64,000 nt of DNA from Ancylobacter koreensis (GTDB lineage Bacteria > Pseudomonadota > Alphaproteobacteria > Rhizobiales > Xanthobacteraceae), in assembly GCF_023016525.1 (NCBI RefSeq), contig NZ_JALKCG010000001.1, positions 1,488,001-1,552,000 of the forward strand, in the 5' to 3' direction. The notes under the pieces were generated by a model. It had not been told where the DNA came from. It was given only the letters and a program-made list of their open reading frames with translations, and did not search any database. Positions 16,448 to 24,258 of the stretch are shown piece by piece (position 1 is the stretch's first letter; the number at the start of each line of letters is the position of its first letter). The position numbers were made by a program, and so were the translations under genes.

Positions 16448-17245
16448 ATGTCGATGTCCGTGCCCGCCGCCGCGCTTGAGGTCCATCTGCTCGACACTCC
16501 GTCCGGCCCGGTCGAGTGGTTCGGGCACGGCGCGGCGGCGCCGGCGCGGGGCTCATTCGTGCTGCTGCACGGCATCCAGAGCACGGCGGCGAGCTGGCGG
16601 GGCGTCGCCGGCCATCTCGACGACGGGCGCGCTCTGATAATCCCGAACCTGCGCGGGCGTGGCCGCTCGCACCGCCCCGCTACTGTGGCCGGCTACACGC
16701 TCGCCGGCTTTGCCGACGACCTCGCCGCCGTCCTCGCCATGGCGCCCAGGCCCGTCACGCTCGCCGGGTGGAGCATGGGCGTGCTGGTGACGCTGGCGAC
16801 GCTCGACCGCCACGGGCTCGACGGCGTGAGCCATCTCATGCTGGCGAGCGGCACGGCTCGCCCGGGCGGCGAGGCGGTGTGGTTCCGCGCCGCGACGCCG
16901 GAGGAACTGGTCGCCGAGGCGCAGGCCCGCGCCGGTCGCCTGGGCCTCACCGAGGCCGCCGATCCGCTCGCCGTCGCCGGCGCCTGGCTCTCGGTGCGCG
17001 ACTGCAACCTGGAGTGCGTTCTGCCGCGCATAACGGTGCCGACCCTGGTGCTGCACGGCGCGCGCGACGACGAGTGCCCGCCTTCCCACGGCAGGCGCAT
17101 CGCCGCCCTCGCGCCGGGCGCCCGCTTCGAGCTTTGGGAGGGGGCGGGCCACCCCCTCATGGCCCATGATCCGCAACGCCTTGCGCGCACATTGCTGCGC
17201 CTTTGTGCCGCAGAAACGCCCGCTACGATCGTCGCATCCCAGTGA
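16448..17245 (+). CDS. Alpha/beta fold hydrolase
   Basis: A 265-residue alpha/beta hydrolase. It has the HG oxyanion motif LLHGIQSTAASW near residue 36, the nucleophile elbow GWSMG around residue 105, an acid in LHGARDDECPP and the catalytic histidine in EGAGHPLM. No signal peptide is seen. It immediately follows the DUF6166 gene (one base between stop and ATG; a second ATG at 16454 is possible). It could hydrolyse an ester, lactone or enol-lactone related to the substrate of the adjacent TTT transporter; this is inference. Confidence 0.87.
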   Translation: MSMSVPAAALEVHLLDTPSGPVEWFGHGAAAPARGSFVLLHGIQSTAASWRGVAGHLDDGRALIIPNLRGRGRSHRPATVAGYTLAGFADDLAAVLAMAPRPVTLAGWSMGVLVTLATLDRHGLDGVSHLMLASGTARPGGEAVWFRAATPEELVAEAQARAGRLGLTEAADPLAVAGAWLSVRDCNLECVLPRITVPTLVLHGARDDECPPSHGRRIAALAPGARFELWEGAGHPLMAHDPQRLARTLLRLCAAETPATIVASQ

Positions 17246-17312
17246 TATTCCAATAGCATTGCAACAGTGCATCACTGCCGGCACAATCTCCGTGCAGCGT
17301 TCAGGAGTGCTC

Positions 17313-18041
17313 ATGCCGACGGCAGGCGTAAAGCGGGCGAACAAGACCGACAGCAAGAAGTCCCCGGCCGCCCGCGCGCGCCGGTCACGCAAGTCCGAGA
17401 CGCAGGATTTGACCCTGACGGATCGCGCCTATCGCGAACTGGAGGAGTTGATCTCCACCCTGCAACTGCCGCCCGGCACGGTGCTGTCGGAGCTGGTGCT
17501 GGTGAACCGGCTCGGCATCGGCCGCACGCCTATCCGCGAGGCCTTGCAGCGTCTCGCCCGCGACGGGCTGGTGCTGGTGCTGCCGCGGCGGGGCATCCTG
17601 GTCTCCGAGATCAACCTGCGCACCCAGCTCCGCCTGCTGGAGACGCGGCGCGTGCTGGAGCGTCTCATCGCCGAGCTCGCCGCCGAGCGCGCCAATGACG
17701 AGGAGCGCGACGCTTTCGGGGAGATCGCACGCGGCATGCGCGAGGCGGCCGAGCGGGCGGACGGGCTCCAGTTCATGCGGCTCGACCGCGAGATGAACAC
17801 GTTGGCCGCCGAGGCGGCGCGGAACGAGTTCGCCGCGCGCTCCATGGGGCTGATGCACGCGCTGTCGCGGCGCTTCTGGTATCAGCACTACAAGCGCGTC
17901 GCCGACCTGCCGCTGGCGGCCAATCTCCACGCCGAGCTCGCCGCCGCCATCGCGCGTGGCGACCGGGCGGCGGCGGGCGCCGCCTCCGACCGGCTGATCG
18001 ACTACATCGAATCCTTCGCGCGCAAAACGCTGGATGACTAA
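17313..18041 (+). CDS. GntR family transcriptional regulator (FadR/FCD-type)
   Basis: A 242-residue regulator with a basic N-terminal tail (SKKSPAARARRSRKS), then a GntR winged helix around residues 35-100. Its recognition segment is VLSELVLVNRLGIGRTPIREALQRLARDGLVLVLPRRGILV. A helical FCD-type effector domain follows, with family His/Asp positions. The start at 17313 has AGGAG upstream. GntR regulators (MdcY, MatR) control malonate genes in other bacteria, so control of the mdc/TTT divergent promoter is plausible. Its stop lies inside a three-copy 16-bp tandem repeat. Confidence 0.88.
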   Translation: MPTAGVKRANKTDSKKSPAARARRSRKSETQDLTLTDRAYRELEELISTLQLPPGTVLSELVLVNRLGIGRTPIREALQRLARDGLVLVLPRRGILVSEINLRTQLRLLETRRVLERLIAELAAERANDEERDAFGEIARGMREAAERADGLQFMRLDREMNTLAAEAARNEFAARSMGLMHALSRRFWYQHYKRVADLPLAANLHAELAAAIARGDRAAAGAASDRLIDYIESFARKTLDD

Positions 18042-18074
18042 GACGCTGGACGACTGAGGCGCTCGACGATTGAG
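18027..18074. repeat. Three tandem 16-bp repeats at the GntR 3' end
   Basis: The units ACGCTGGATGACTAAG, ACGCTGGACGACTGAG and GCGCTCGACGATTGAG lie head to tail and differ by 2-4 substitutions. The first unit contains the GntR TAA stop. The repeat looks like local duplication around the stop codon, with the later copies decaying. Confidence 0.75.
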
Positions 18075-18084
18075 TCGGGCGTCA

Positions 18085-18107
18085 CGTGCCGGGAAGCGCC
18101 CGGCACG
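18085..18107. terminator. Hairpin between convergent GntR and alcohol dehydrogenase genes
   Basis: CGTGCCGGG and CCCGGCACG form a 9-bp perfect stem with a 5-base loop, between the plus-strand GntR stop and the minus-strand dehydrogenase stop at 18118. It is symmetric and could end both transcripts, although neither side has a long T-run. Confidence 0.5.
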
Positions 18108-18117
18108 CCGGCACCTT

Positions 18118-19227
18118 TCAGAACATGATCACGCTGCGGATGGTCTCGCCGCGCTTCAGCGCCGCGAAGCCCTCATTGATCTCGTCGAGCGCGATGCGCC
18201 GGGAGATCAACTCGTCGAGCATCAGCCGCCCGTCGAGATAAGCCTGTGCGAGCAAAGGGAAATCCCGCGCCGGCCGGGCTCCGCCATAGCTGGAGCGGCG
18301 AATGCGCTTCTCGCCCATCAGCGAGCCCCAGCGGAAGGCGACGTCGCTGGCGACGTCGATCTTGCCGAGCCAGACGATCTCCCCGCCGGGCCGCACTGCC
18401 TCTGCGCTGGTGCGGAAGGCGGCGGGATGGCCGGCCGATTCGATCACCACATCGGCGCCGCGTCCCTGAGTCAGCCCTCGCGCGGTGTCGGCGGCGTCTT
18501 CGGTGGCGGCGTTCACGAGGGTGTCGGCACCCATCCGGCCGGCGAGGGCGAGCTTGTCGCCGTTGAGGTCGACGGCTATGACGTGGCCGGCGCCGGCGAG
18601 CTTCGCCCCCTGCACCGCCGCCAGCCCGACCGCGCCGCAGCCGAGCACGAGAATCGTGTCGCCGGGGCGGATCGAGGCGACGTTCATCGCCGCGCCGGCG
18701 CCCGTCATCACGCCGCAGCCGATCAGGCAGGCGCGGTCGAAGGGCAGCGCCTTCGGCACGGGAATCGCCTGCTGGGCCGGCACGGTGCAGATCTCGGCGA
18801 AGGAGCCGAGATACATGAGCTGGCGCAGCGCCCGCCCGTCCGCCAGCCGCGCCCGCGGCGCGCCGTCGAAGCCGAAAGCCTGCGGGCCGTTGGCGAGATA
18901 GCCCTCGCACAGGATCGGCAGGTCGCGACCGCAATAGAAGCAGCCGCCGCAATGCGGGTTCCAGGAGAGCACCACATGGTCGCCGGGGCGCACGCCCTCG
19001 GCCTCCGGCCCGACCTCCTCGACGATGCCGGCGGCCTCGTGGCCGAGCATGATGGGCATGGGAAAGCGCAGCCCACCCTCGATCACTTCGAGGTCTGTAT
19101 GGCACAGGCTCGCCGCCTTCACCCGCACCCGCACATCGCCCGGACGCAGGGGTTCGGCGATGACCGTCTCGATGGCGAGAGGTGCCTGCGCGGCATGCAG
19201 CACGGCGGCGCGATAGGTCAGCGGCAC
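18118..19227 (-). CDS. Zinc-dependent alcohol dehydrogenase (MDR superfamily, class III-like)
   Basis: A 369-residue NAD(P)-dependent zinc dehydrogenase. Catalytic zinc ligands are Cys42, His63-Glu64 and Cys171. The structural zinc lobe cysteines are 93, 96, 99 and 107. The Rossmann motif GCGAVGLAAVQGAK lies near 195-208. The pattern matches the class III/benzyl-alcohol or S-formyl-type branch rather than short medium-chain reductases. The protein ends in SVIMF, as class III-like ADHs often do. It is divergent from the fatty acid hydroxylase gene with a 168-bp gap. Substrate is undetermined. Confidence 0.92.
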   Translation of the reverse strand: MPLTYRAAVLHAAQAPLAIETVIAEPLRPGDVRVRVKAASLCHTDLEVIEGGLRFPMPIMLGHEAAGIVEEVGPEAEGVRPGDHVVLSWNPHCGGCFYCGRDLPILCEGYLANGPQAFGFDGAPRARLADGRALRQLMYLGSFAEICTVPAQQAIPVPKALPFDRACLIGCGVMTGAGAAMNVASIRPGDTILVLGCGAVGLAAVQGAKLAGAGHVIAVDLNGDKLALAGRMGADTLVNAATEDAADTARGLTQGRGADVVIESAGHPAAFRTSAEAVRPGGEIVWLGKIDVASDVAFRWGSLMGEKRIRRSSYGGARPARDFPLLAQAYLDGRLMLDELISRRIALDEINEGFAALKRGETIRSVIMF

Positions 19228-19395
19228 TGGTCGTTCTCCCCTTTTCCGGCCCCTCCGGCCCCCGACTTTCGGCAGGCTTTACGGAAGGGCGCTTGATCTC
19301 TGATGTAGCGGTGATATATTAGAAGTATCTCAACAGAAGACAAGCGTCCGGCACGGTGTCCGGGTGCGTGTAAGGGAAGGCCTCAGGAGGACGAC

Positions 19396-20199
19396 ATGGA
19401 ACTCTCCGCCAGCGTCATGACCGACCGCCAGCGCAAATACCGGGCGACCTACAGGGAGCGGGTGGCCGGCTGGTACAATGGGTGGTTGCATATCGCGGTC
19501 ATCTACACGATCGGCTTCACCGCGCTCTATGTGTACGTCTCGAACATCCGCGCCGTGGCGTGGTGGGAATGGCTCACCATTCCGGTGGTGTTCCTGTTCT
19601 GCAATTTCTTCGAATGGGCGCTGCACCGCTATGTGATGCACCGGCCCTCGCGCATCCCGCTGCTGCGCGCGGTCTATAACCGCCACACGCTGATGCATCA
19701 CCAGTTCTTCACCGAGGAGGAGATGCGCTTCGCCGACCATCACGACTGGCGCGTCACCTTCTTCCCGCCCTACGCGCTGGTGACCTTCACGCTGATGTCT
19801 ATCCCCGGCGCCGTGGTGCTGTCCTGGCTGGTCTCGCCCAATGTCGGCTGGCTGTTCATCACCACCACGACAGGCGTGTACCTGCTCTACGAATTCATGC
19901 ACTTCACCACGCATATCGACGAGAACTGGTTCGTGCGGAACGTGCCCTTCATCAACACCAACCGTCGCCACCACGCAGCGCACCACAACCAGTCGATCAT
20001 GATGGAGAGGAACATGAACCTCACCTTCCCGATCATGGACTGGGCGTTCGGCACCTCGGACCTCGACCGCGGCTTCCTCGGCCATCTCTTCAACGGCTAC
20101 GACACCCGCTTCATCAAGACGGACATGCGCAAGACCTCGCGCACGCCCCGTCCCGCCGGCAGCGGTTCCTCCCCGATGAGCCAGCAGCCCGCCGAGTAG
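19396..20199 (+). CDS. Fatty acid hydroxylase / sterol desaturase family membrane protein
   Basis: A 267-residue di-iron membrane enzyme. Histidine clusters typical of the superfamily are present: H77xxxMH82 in FFEWALHRYVMHR, H97xxxH101H102 in NRHTLMHHQ, H169/H173, and RRHHAAHH (192-197). Four hydrophobic segments (roughly 30-48, 58-75, 122-145, 150-168) flank them. A GGAGG site lies 5-9 bases before the ATG. It is followed by two small membrane protein genes on the same strand. It probably oxygenates or desaturates a lipid chain (hopanoid, fatty acid or carotenoid); the substrate is unknown. Confidence 0.9.
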   Translation: MELSASVMTDRQRKYRATYRERVAGWYNGWLHIAVIYTIGFTALYVYVSNIRAVAWWEWLTIPVVFLFCNFFEWALHRYVMHRPSRIPLLRAVYNRHTLMHHQFFTEEEMRFADHHDWRVTFFPPYALVTFTLMSIPGAVVLSWLVSPNVGWLFITTTTGVYLLYEFMHFTTHIDENWFVRNVPFINTNRRHHAAHHNQSIMMERNMNLTFPIMDWAFGTSDLDRGFLGHLFNGYDTRFIKTDMRKTSRTPRPAGSGSSPMSQQPAE

Positions 20200-20237
20200 C
20201 GGGCCGCCCCACCCATCCGCGCCAGAAGGAGACCGTC

Positions 20238-20633
20238 ATGGCCGCACTCGAACCGAATGTCGTCGCGCTTGCCTGGTTCGCCCTGTTCTCGACGCTGTGC
20301 TGCGTCGGCTTCCTGATCCTGTCGGGCTCGTTCCCGCTCAACGCCGCCCGCGAGCGGGGCCAGGCCTCCAGCCCGGCGCTGGCACTGCTCAACGGCGCGC
20401 TGATGCTCATGCTGGGCGGGCTCACCCTCGCCTTCGGCCTCATCGAACTGCGCCTCACCAGCGTGATCGTGGTGGCCGGCCTCGCCTTCCTGTTCGCCCC
20501 GGCCTCGTTCGAGATCTGGCCGGAACGCTGGAAGGACGGGCGCGCCGTGCTCGCCATCATGGCGGTCGCGCAGATCGGCGCGCTCGCCGCGCTCTACAGC
20601 ATCGGGGGCGACGTGCTCGCCCCGGTCGTCTAG
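20238..20633 (+). CDS. Hypothetical four-helix membrane protein
   Basis: A 131-residue protein that is almost entirely hydrophobic, with helices near residues 8-28, 48-66, 72-92 and 104-124, and a short charged loop (NAARERGQ) after the first. GAAGGAG precedes the ATG. It follows the fatty-acid-hydroxylase gene by 38 bp and is probably cotranscribed with it. No family was recognised. Confidence 0.72.
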   Translation: MAALEPNVVALAWFALFSTLCCVGFLILSGSFPLNAARERGQASSPALALLNGALMLMLGGLTLAFGLIELRLTSVIVVAGLAFLFAPASFEIWPERWKDGRAVLAIMAVAQIGALAALYSIGGDVLAPVV

Positions 20634-20714
20634 CCCGGATCGGGAGGGCCCGCGCCATGAGGAACAGCGCCGCCGCCCCGTCCGCCATACCCTATCAGCC
20701 CAACGGAGCCGACC

Positions 20715-20897
20715 ATGCCCACGATTGTCAAACTCGCCATCTCGCTGATCGTGATTCTTGTCGCGGCTGCGGGCTATGCCCTGCAGGCGCATCTCGGTCA
20801 GGTCGGTCCGAAATACGCGGTGCTGGCCCTGGGGGCCTTCATGGTGATCGCCATGTGGCTGTTCCCGGAAGTCTCCCGTAAGGAAATCCGGAAGTAA
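20715..20897 (+). CDS. Small two-helix membrane protein
   Basis: A 60-residue protein with two transmembrane helices (about residues 5-25 and 33-52) and a basic tail (SRKEIRK). It is third in the hydroxylase operon and is followed 27 bp later by a perfect Rho-independent terminator, which supports it as the real end of the transcript. It may be a subunit or membrane-organising partner; function is not recognised. Confidence 0.65.
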   Translation: MPTIVKLAISLIVILVAAAGYALQAHLGQVGPKYAVLALGAFMVIAMWLFPEVSRKEIRK

Positions 20898-20924
20898 TCT
20901 GCCGGTACGGCAGCACTACCCGGC

Positions 20925-20963
20925 AACCCGGCCTGCTCCCAGGCCGGGTTTTCGTTATTTTCT
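20925..20963 (+). terminator. Rho-independent terminator after the hydroxylase operon
   Basis: AACCCGGCCTG (20925-20935), loop CTCC, and CAGGCCGGGTT (20940-20950) form a perfect 11-bp stem followed by TTCGTTATTTTCTT. It separates the membrane-lipid operon from the glycan locus that begins at 21071. Confidence 0.88.
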
Positions 20964-21070
20964 TGGGTTCGCGGACCTCGCCCCAGCGGCGGCTCGCTTG
21001 AACGGCCTGGCACGCGAGGTACATAATCGGCCAAGGCTGCGACGGTTTCGCGCCCGCGTGATCGAATGAA

Positions 21071-21985
21071 ATGAAAATCGTCTGCGTCATCCAGGTTCGC
21101 AACGAGGAGCGGTTTCTACCCGGCTTCCTCCTCCACCTGGCCCCACATGTCGATGGTATCGTCGTCCTCGACGGCGGCTCGACCGACGCGACGCTCGCCA
21201 TGCTCGCCGCCGAGCCCAAGGTGCTCTCCGTGCTCAGGGAGAACGCCCCCGACGCCCCGCATGCGCACGAGATCGAGAACCGCCACCGCCTCATCGTGGA
21301 AGCGGCGCGGCTCGGCGCGGACTGGGTGGTGTGCCTCGACGCCGACGAGCGGCTGGAGGAGCGTTTCCTGCGCCGGCTGCGTGCCGATCTCCTCGTGCGC
21401 GAGCGGCAGGGCGCGCATGTGCTGTTCGTGCGCATCGTCAACCTGTGGGACAGCGCCGATCATTACCGCGTCGACGGCATCTGCCGGCCGCGCTGGACGG
21501 CGCGCCTGTTCCGCATGCCGCGCACCCTCACGCGGCGCGGACCGCTGCTGCACCAGCCCTGGTTCCCGCCCGAGCTTGACGACGCCCCGCGCGGCTACGC
21601 GCCCGCCAATCTCTACCATCTCAAGATGATCGAGCGGCGCGACCGCGAGGCACGCTTCGACAAGTTCGCCGCCATCGACCCCGATCACCGCCACCAGCCC
21701 ATCGGCTACGATCACCTGATCGACGAGAGCGGACTGACGCTGCAGCCGATCCTGCCCTTCGCCGGCTATGTCGACCTGCCGGCGTCTGAATGGTTGCCGC
21801 CGCCCGCGCGCCCTGCGACGTCCGACTGCCGGAGCGACGCCGCCTTCGCCGCCCGCTTCCACCTCGACACCCGCGAGCGATTGCCGGCGCTGGCCGCACC
21901 GGGCACCCCCGCGCCGGAATGGCCGCTCCTGCACGGCTTCGACTTCGAGGCGTTGTTCTCCCGCGTGGGAAGCCGGGCGACATGA
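21071..21985 (+). CDS. Family 2 glycosyltransferase
   Basis: A 304-residue GT-A fold enzyme beginning MKIVCVIQVRNEERFLPGFL, with the nucleotide-binding VLDGGSTDATL segment near residue 35 and the metal-site motif VCLDADERLEE near residue 90. No membrane helices are seen. It is the first gene of a run coupled by 4-bp overlaps: its TGA overlaps the ATG of the sulfatase-fold protein. It probably adds a sugar to a surface glycan; donor and acceptor are unknown. Confidence 0.9.
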   Translation: MKIVCVIQVRNEERFLPGFLLHLAPHVDGIVVLDGGSTDATLAMLAAEPKVLSVLRENAPDAPHAHEIENRHRLIVEAARLGADWVVCLDADERLEERFLRRLRADLLVRERQGAHVLFVRIVNLWDSADHYRVDGICRPRWTARLFRMPRTLTRRGPLLHQPWFPPELDDAPRGYAPANLYHLKMIERRDREARFDKFAAIDPDHRHQPIGYDHLIDESGLTLQPILPFAGYVDLPASEWLPPPARPATSDCRSDAAFAARFHLDTRERLPALAAPGTPAPEWPLLHGFDFEALFSRVGSRAT

Positions 21986-23451
21986 TGAGCACGCCGCCCA
22001 CCTCCCGCCCGCGCCGGAACCTGTTCGTCTTCCACCTCGAAAGCATCTCCTGGCAGACTCTCAACGCCTTTCCCGAGGCATTCCCGAACCTGCACGCGCT
22101 GATGGGCGAGGCGCGCAGCTATCGCTCGCATTTCGCCTCGGCCAGCTCCAGCCAGATGGTGATCGCCGCCTTCCTGCACGGCAATGATTTCGAGATGGAC
22201 CGGGCCGAGGGCATCGCGACGCCGGCGGGCAATAATCCCAGCCTGTTCGCCACGCTTGAAGCCGCGGGCTACCGCACCTCGCTGCTGTGCGCCTCCGCCT
22301 ATCCCCAGCGCCCGCTGCTGCGGATCCTCGCCGGCTCGCTCCCTACGGCGTGGAGCACCAGCGATTTCGGCGCGTTGCTCGCGCGCGTCGAGGCGGAGGT
22401 CGCCGACGGGCCTTTCGCCATCTATGTCTGGTGCCAGGTGCCGCATATCGAGGCGAATCTCGCCCTGGCCTCCCACGCCGCGCATCTCGACGATCTGCTG
22501 GCGGGCGGCTGCGCGGTGGCGGACAACCTGCTCGGTGCCATGGTGGAACTGCTGCGCCGGGCCGGCACGCTCGACGACACCACGCTCGTCGCCTATGGCG
22601 ATCATGGCGACGATTTCGGCACGCACGGCTTCAAGAGCGGCATGCTGCACGGCACCGAGCCCTACACCTCGCTCATCCATACACCGCTGGTGATCCGCGA
22701 CGCCGCGCTTGCCGCGGGCACCGACCATCGCCTCGTCAGCACGGTCGATCTGGCGCCGACCTGCCTCGAACTGCTGGGCTTCGCGCCGACGCTGCCCTTC
22801 GTGCCTTCCGGGCGGAGCGTTCTTTCCGGCCCGCCGCGCGGCGAGGCCTTCTCGCAGAACCTCACGGCCAACCAGCCGGACATGGTGGATGACGATGTGC
22901 GCCAGTGCTTCGCAGCGGTCGATCGCTCGCATGCGCTGCTGGTCACGCGGCGCGGGCTGGAGCTCTATAATCACCGGCTCGACCCCGGCAACCACGCCAA
23001 CCTGCTGCATCATTTCGAGTTCGACGCCGAGGGCCGGCTGCGGCTGCTGGAACCGAAGGTCTGGACCCGCCCGCATTTCAGGACGGTGCATCACCTGTGG
23101 CGCACCGGGCTGCTGCAGGAAAGCGCGCTGCGCCTGCGCGACAGCCTCAGGGCCCATGTCGCCGCCAAGAACGACTATGTACGTGCCGGGATGGCGGAAA
23201 CCAAGGGAGAGAGGGGCGAGCCGGGGCCGACCCTGCTCGACATGTCGGCCTTCGACCGCATCAACCGGATCGGGCGCGGCATCTTCTTCGATTCGGCCCG
23301 CGCGCCGGAGAGCCATCCGGAGGCCGAATCGCGCTGGCGTCCATGGACCGGCAGCGGCCCGCCCGGCGGCGCCAGGGCGCGCCCGCGCTGGAAGAAGCTG
23401 ATGCCGCGGTTTCTCAGGCGGCTCTTCAACGGCAGGAAGCCTTCGCGATGA
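21982..23451 (+). CDS. Sulfatase/alkaline-phosphatase-superfamily protein, soluble
   Basis: A 489-residue protein of the alkaline phosphatase superfamily. FVFHLESISWQTLNAF supplies the first metal-ligand region. A Ser-rich ASASSSQM segment sits where the Ser/Thr nucleophile occurs. The C-terminal-half YGDHGDDFGTHGF plus MLHGTEPYTSLIHTPLVI form the classic Asp-His metal site. It has no signal peptide or transmembrane helices, unlike LtaS or EptA enzymes. The C-terminal about 60 residues are basic and Pro/Arg-rich. Overlaps with a GT2 gene and a nucleotidyltransferase gene suggest a role in phosphorylated or sulfated glycan assembly. Confidence 0.78.
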   Translation: MMSTPPTSRPRRNLFVFHLESISWQTLNAFPEAFPNLHALMGEARSYRSHFASASSSQMVIAAFLHGNDFEMDRAEGIATPAGNNPSLFATLEAAGYRTSLLCASAYPQRPLLRILAGSLPTAWSTSDFGALLARVEAEVADGPFAIYVWCQVPHIEANLALASHAAHLDDLLAGGCAVADNLLGAMVELLRRAGTLDDTTLVAYGDHGDDFGTHGFKSGMLHGTEPYTSLIHTPLVIRDAALAAGTDHRLVSTVDLAPTCLELLGFAPTLPFVPSGRSVLSGPPRGEAFSQNLTANQPDMVDDDVRQCFAAVDRSHALLVTRRGLELYNHRLDPGNHANLLHHFEFDAEGRLRLLEPKVWTRPHFRTVHHLWRTGLLQESALRLRDSLRAHVAAKNDYVRAGMAETKGERGEPGPTLLDMSAFDRINRIGRGIFFDSARAPESHPEAESRWRPWTGSGPPGGARARPRWKKLMPRFLRRLFNGRKPSR

Positions 23452-24128
23452 CGGTGCAGGGTCTCATCCAGGCGGCCGGCAGCGGGTCGCGCCTCGGGTT
23501 CGGTCCCAAAGCCTTCGTGCGGCTCGGCGACCGCACGCTGCTGGAGCATGCGGTCGCGCTGCTGCGGCCGATGGTCGATCTCGTCATCGTCGCCGCGGCT
23601 GCCGAGGATGTCGCGCGTGCCGGCGAACTGGTGGCGGGCGACCGCGTGCGGGTCGTCGCAGGCGCACCGAGCCGCAGCCAGACCACGCGGCTGCTCGTCG
23701 AAGAAGCGTCCGCGCGCTGGCTCGTGCTGCACGACGTGGTGCACCCCTTCGCCAGCCCCGGGCTGGTCGCCGCCCTGCTCGACAAGGCGCGGGCGGCAGG
23801 CGGCGCGGCGCCCGGCCTCGTCAATGCCGAGTTCCTCTACAACAGGGACGGCGACCTGCTGCATGCGCCGGGCGAAGTGCTGATCGGCCAGAAGCCGGTC
23901 GCCTTCGCGCGTGAGGCGGCGATCGCCGGCTATGCCAGCCTGCCGGCGGGCGGGCTCGTCAGGGATCCGAGCTTTCTGGATATTCTGGAGCGCGGCGGGG
24001 TGCGCACCGCCTTCGTGCCGGGCAGCGCGCTGAACATCAAGATCCCCACCCCCGATGACCTTCGGCTGGCCAATGCGCTGCTCACGCTCGCCGCGGCTCC
24101 GGGCGTGGAGGGGCCGGCGAGCGGCTAG
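23448..24128 (+). CDS. IspD/TarI-like nucleotidyltransferase
   Basis: A 226-residue cytidylyltransferase-like protein. The N-terminal AAGSGSRLGFGPKAF has the family Gly/Arg/Lys loop. GAPSRSQTTRLLVE replaces the usual G-x-x-R-x-x-S-V, LVLHDVVHPF corresponds to the HDAARPF motif, and IKIPTPDDL resembles the terminal KITTPEDL. The arginine of HDAARPF is histidine here and several contacts differ. It is therefore probably not the housekeeping isoprenoid enzyme, but a polyol- or sugar-phosphate cytidylyltransferase for the glycan. It overlaps the preceding gene by 4 bp. Confidence 0.75.
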   Translation: MTVQGLIQAAGSGSRLGFGPKAFVRLGDRTLLEHAVALLRPMVDLVIVAAAAEDVARAGELVAGDRVRVVAGAPSRSQTTRLLVEEASARWLVLHDVVHPFASPGLVAALLDKARAAGGAAPGLVNAEFLYNRDGDLLHAPGEVLIGQKPVAFAREAAIAGYASLPAGGLVRDPSFLDILERGGVRTAFVPGSALNIKIPTPDDLRLANALLTLAAAPGVEGPASG

Positions 24129-24258
24129 GCAAACGGTCAGGCTAGCGGCCAAGGAGGCGGCCAGGCTGGCGATGTCGCCGAGCCGGGATGTCACCTCGCC
24201 CCAACTTGTGGCGCGGCGCGGTGAAGTCGCGTATGGAGGCCGCTGCGAGGAGCGGTGC

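Noticed and set aside
24130-24175. Imperfect repeats of AGGC.GGC in the gap before the dehydratase gene
   Set aside because: Low-complexity GC-rich similarity without consistent period; not convincing as a repeat or regulatory element.
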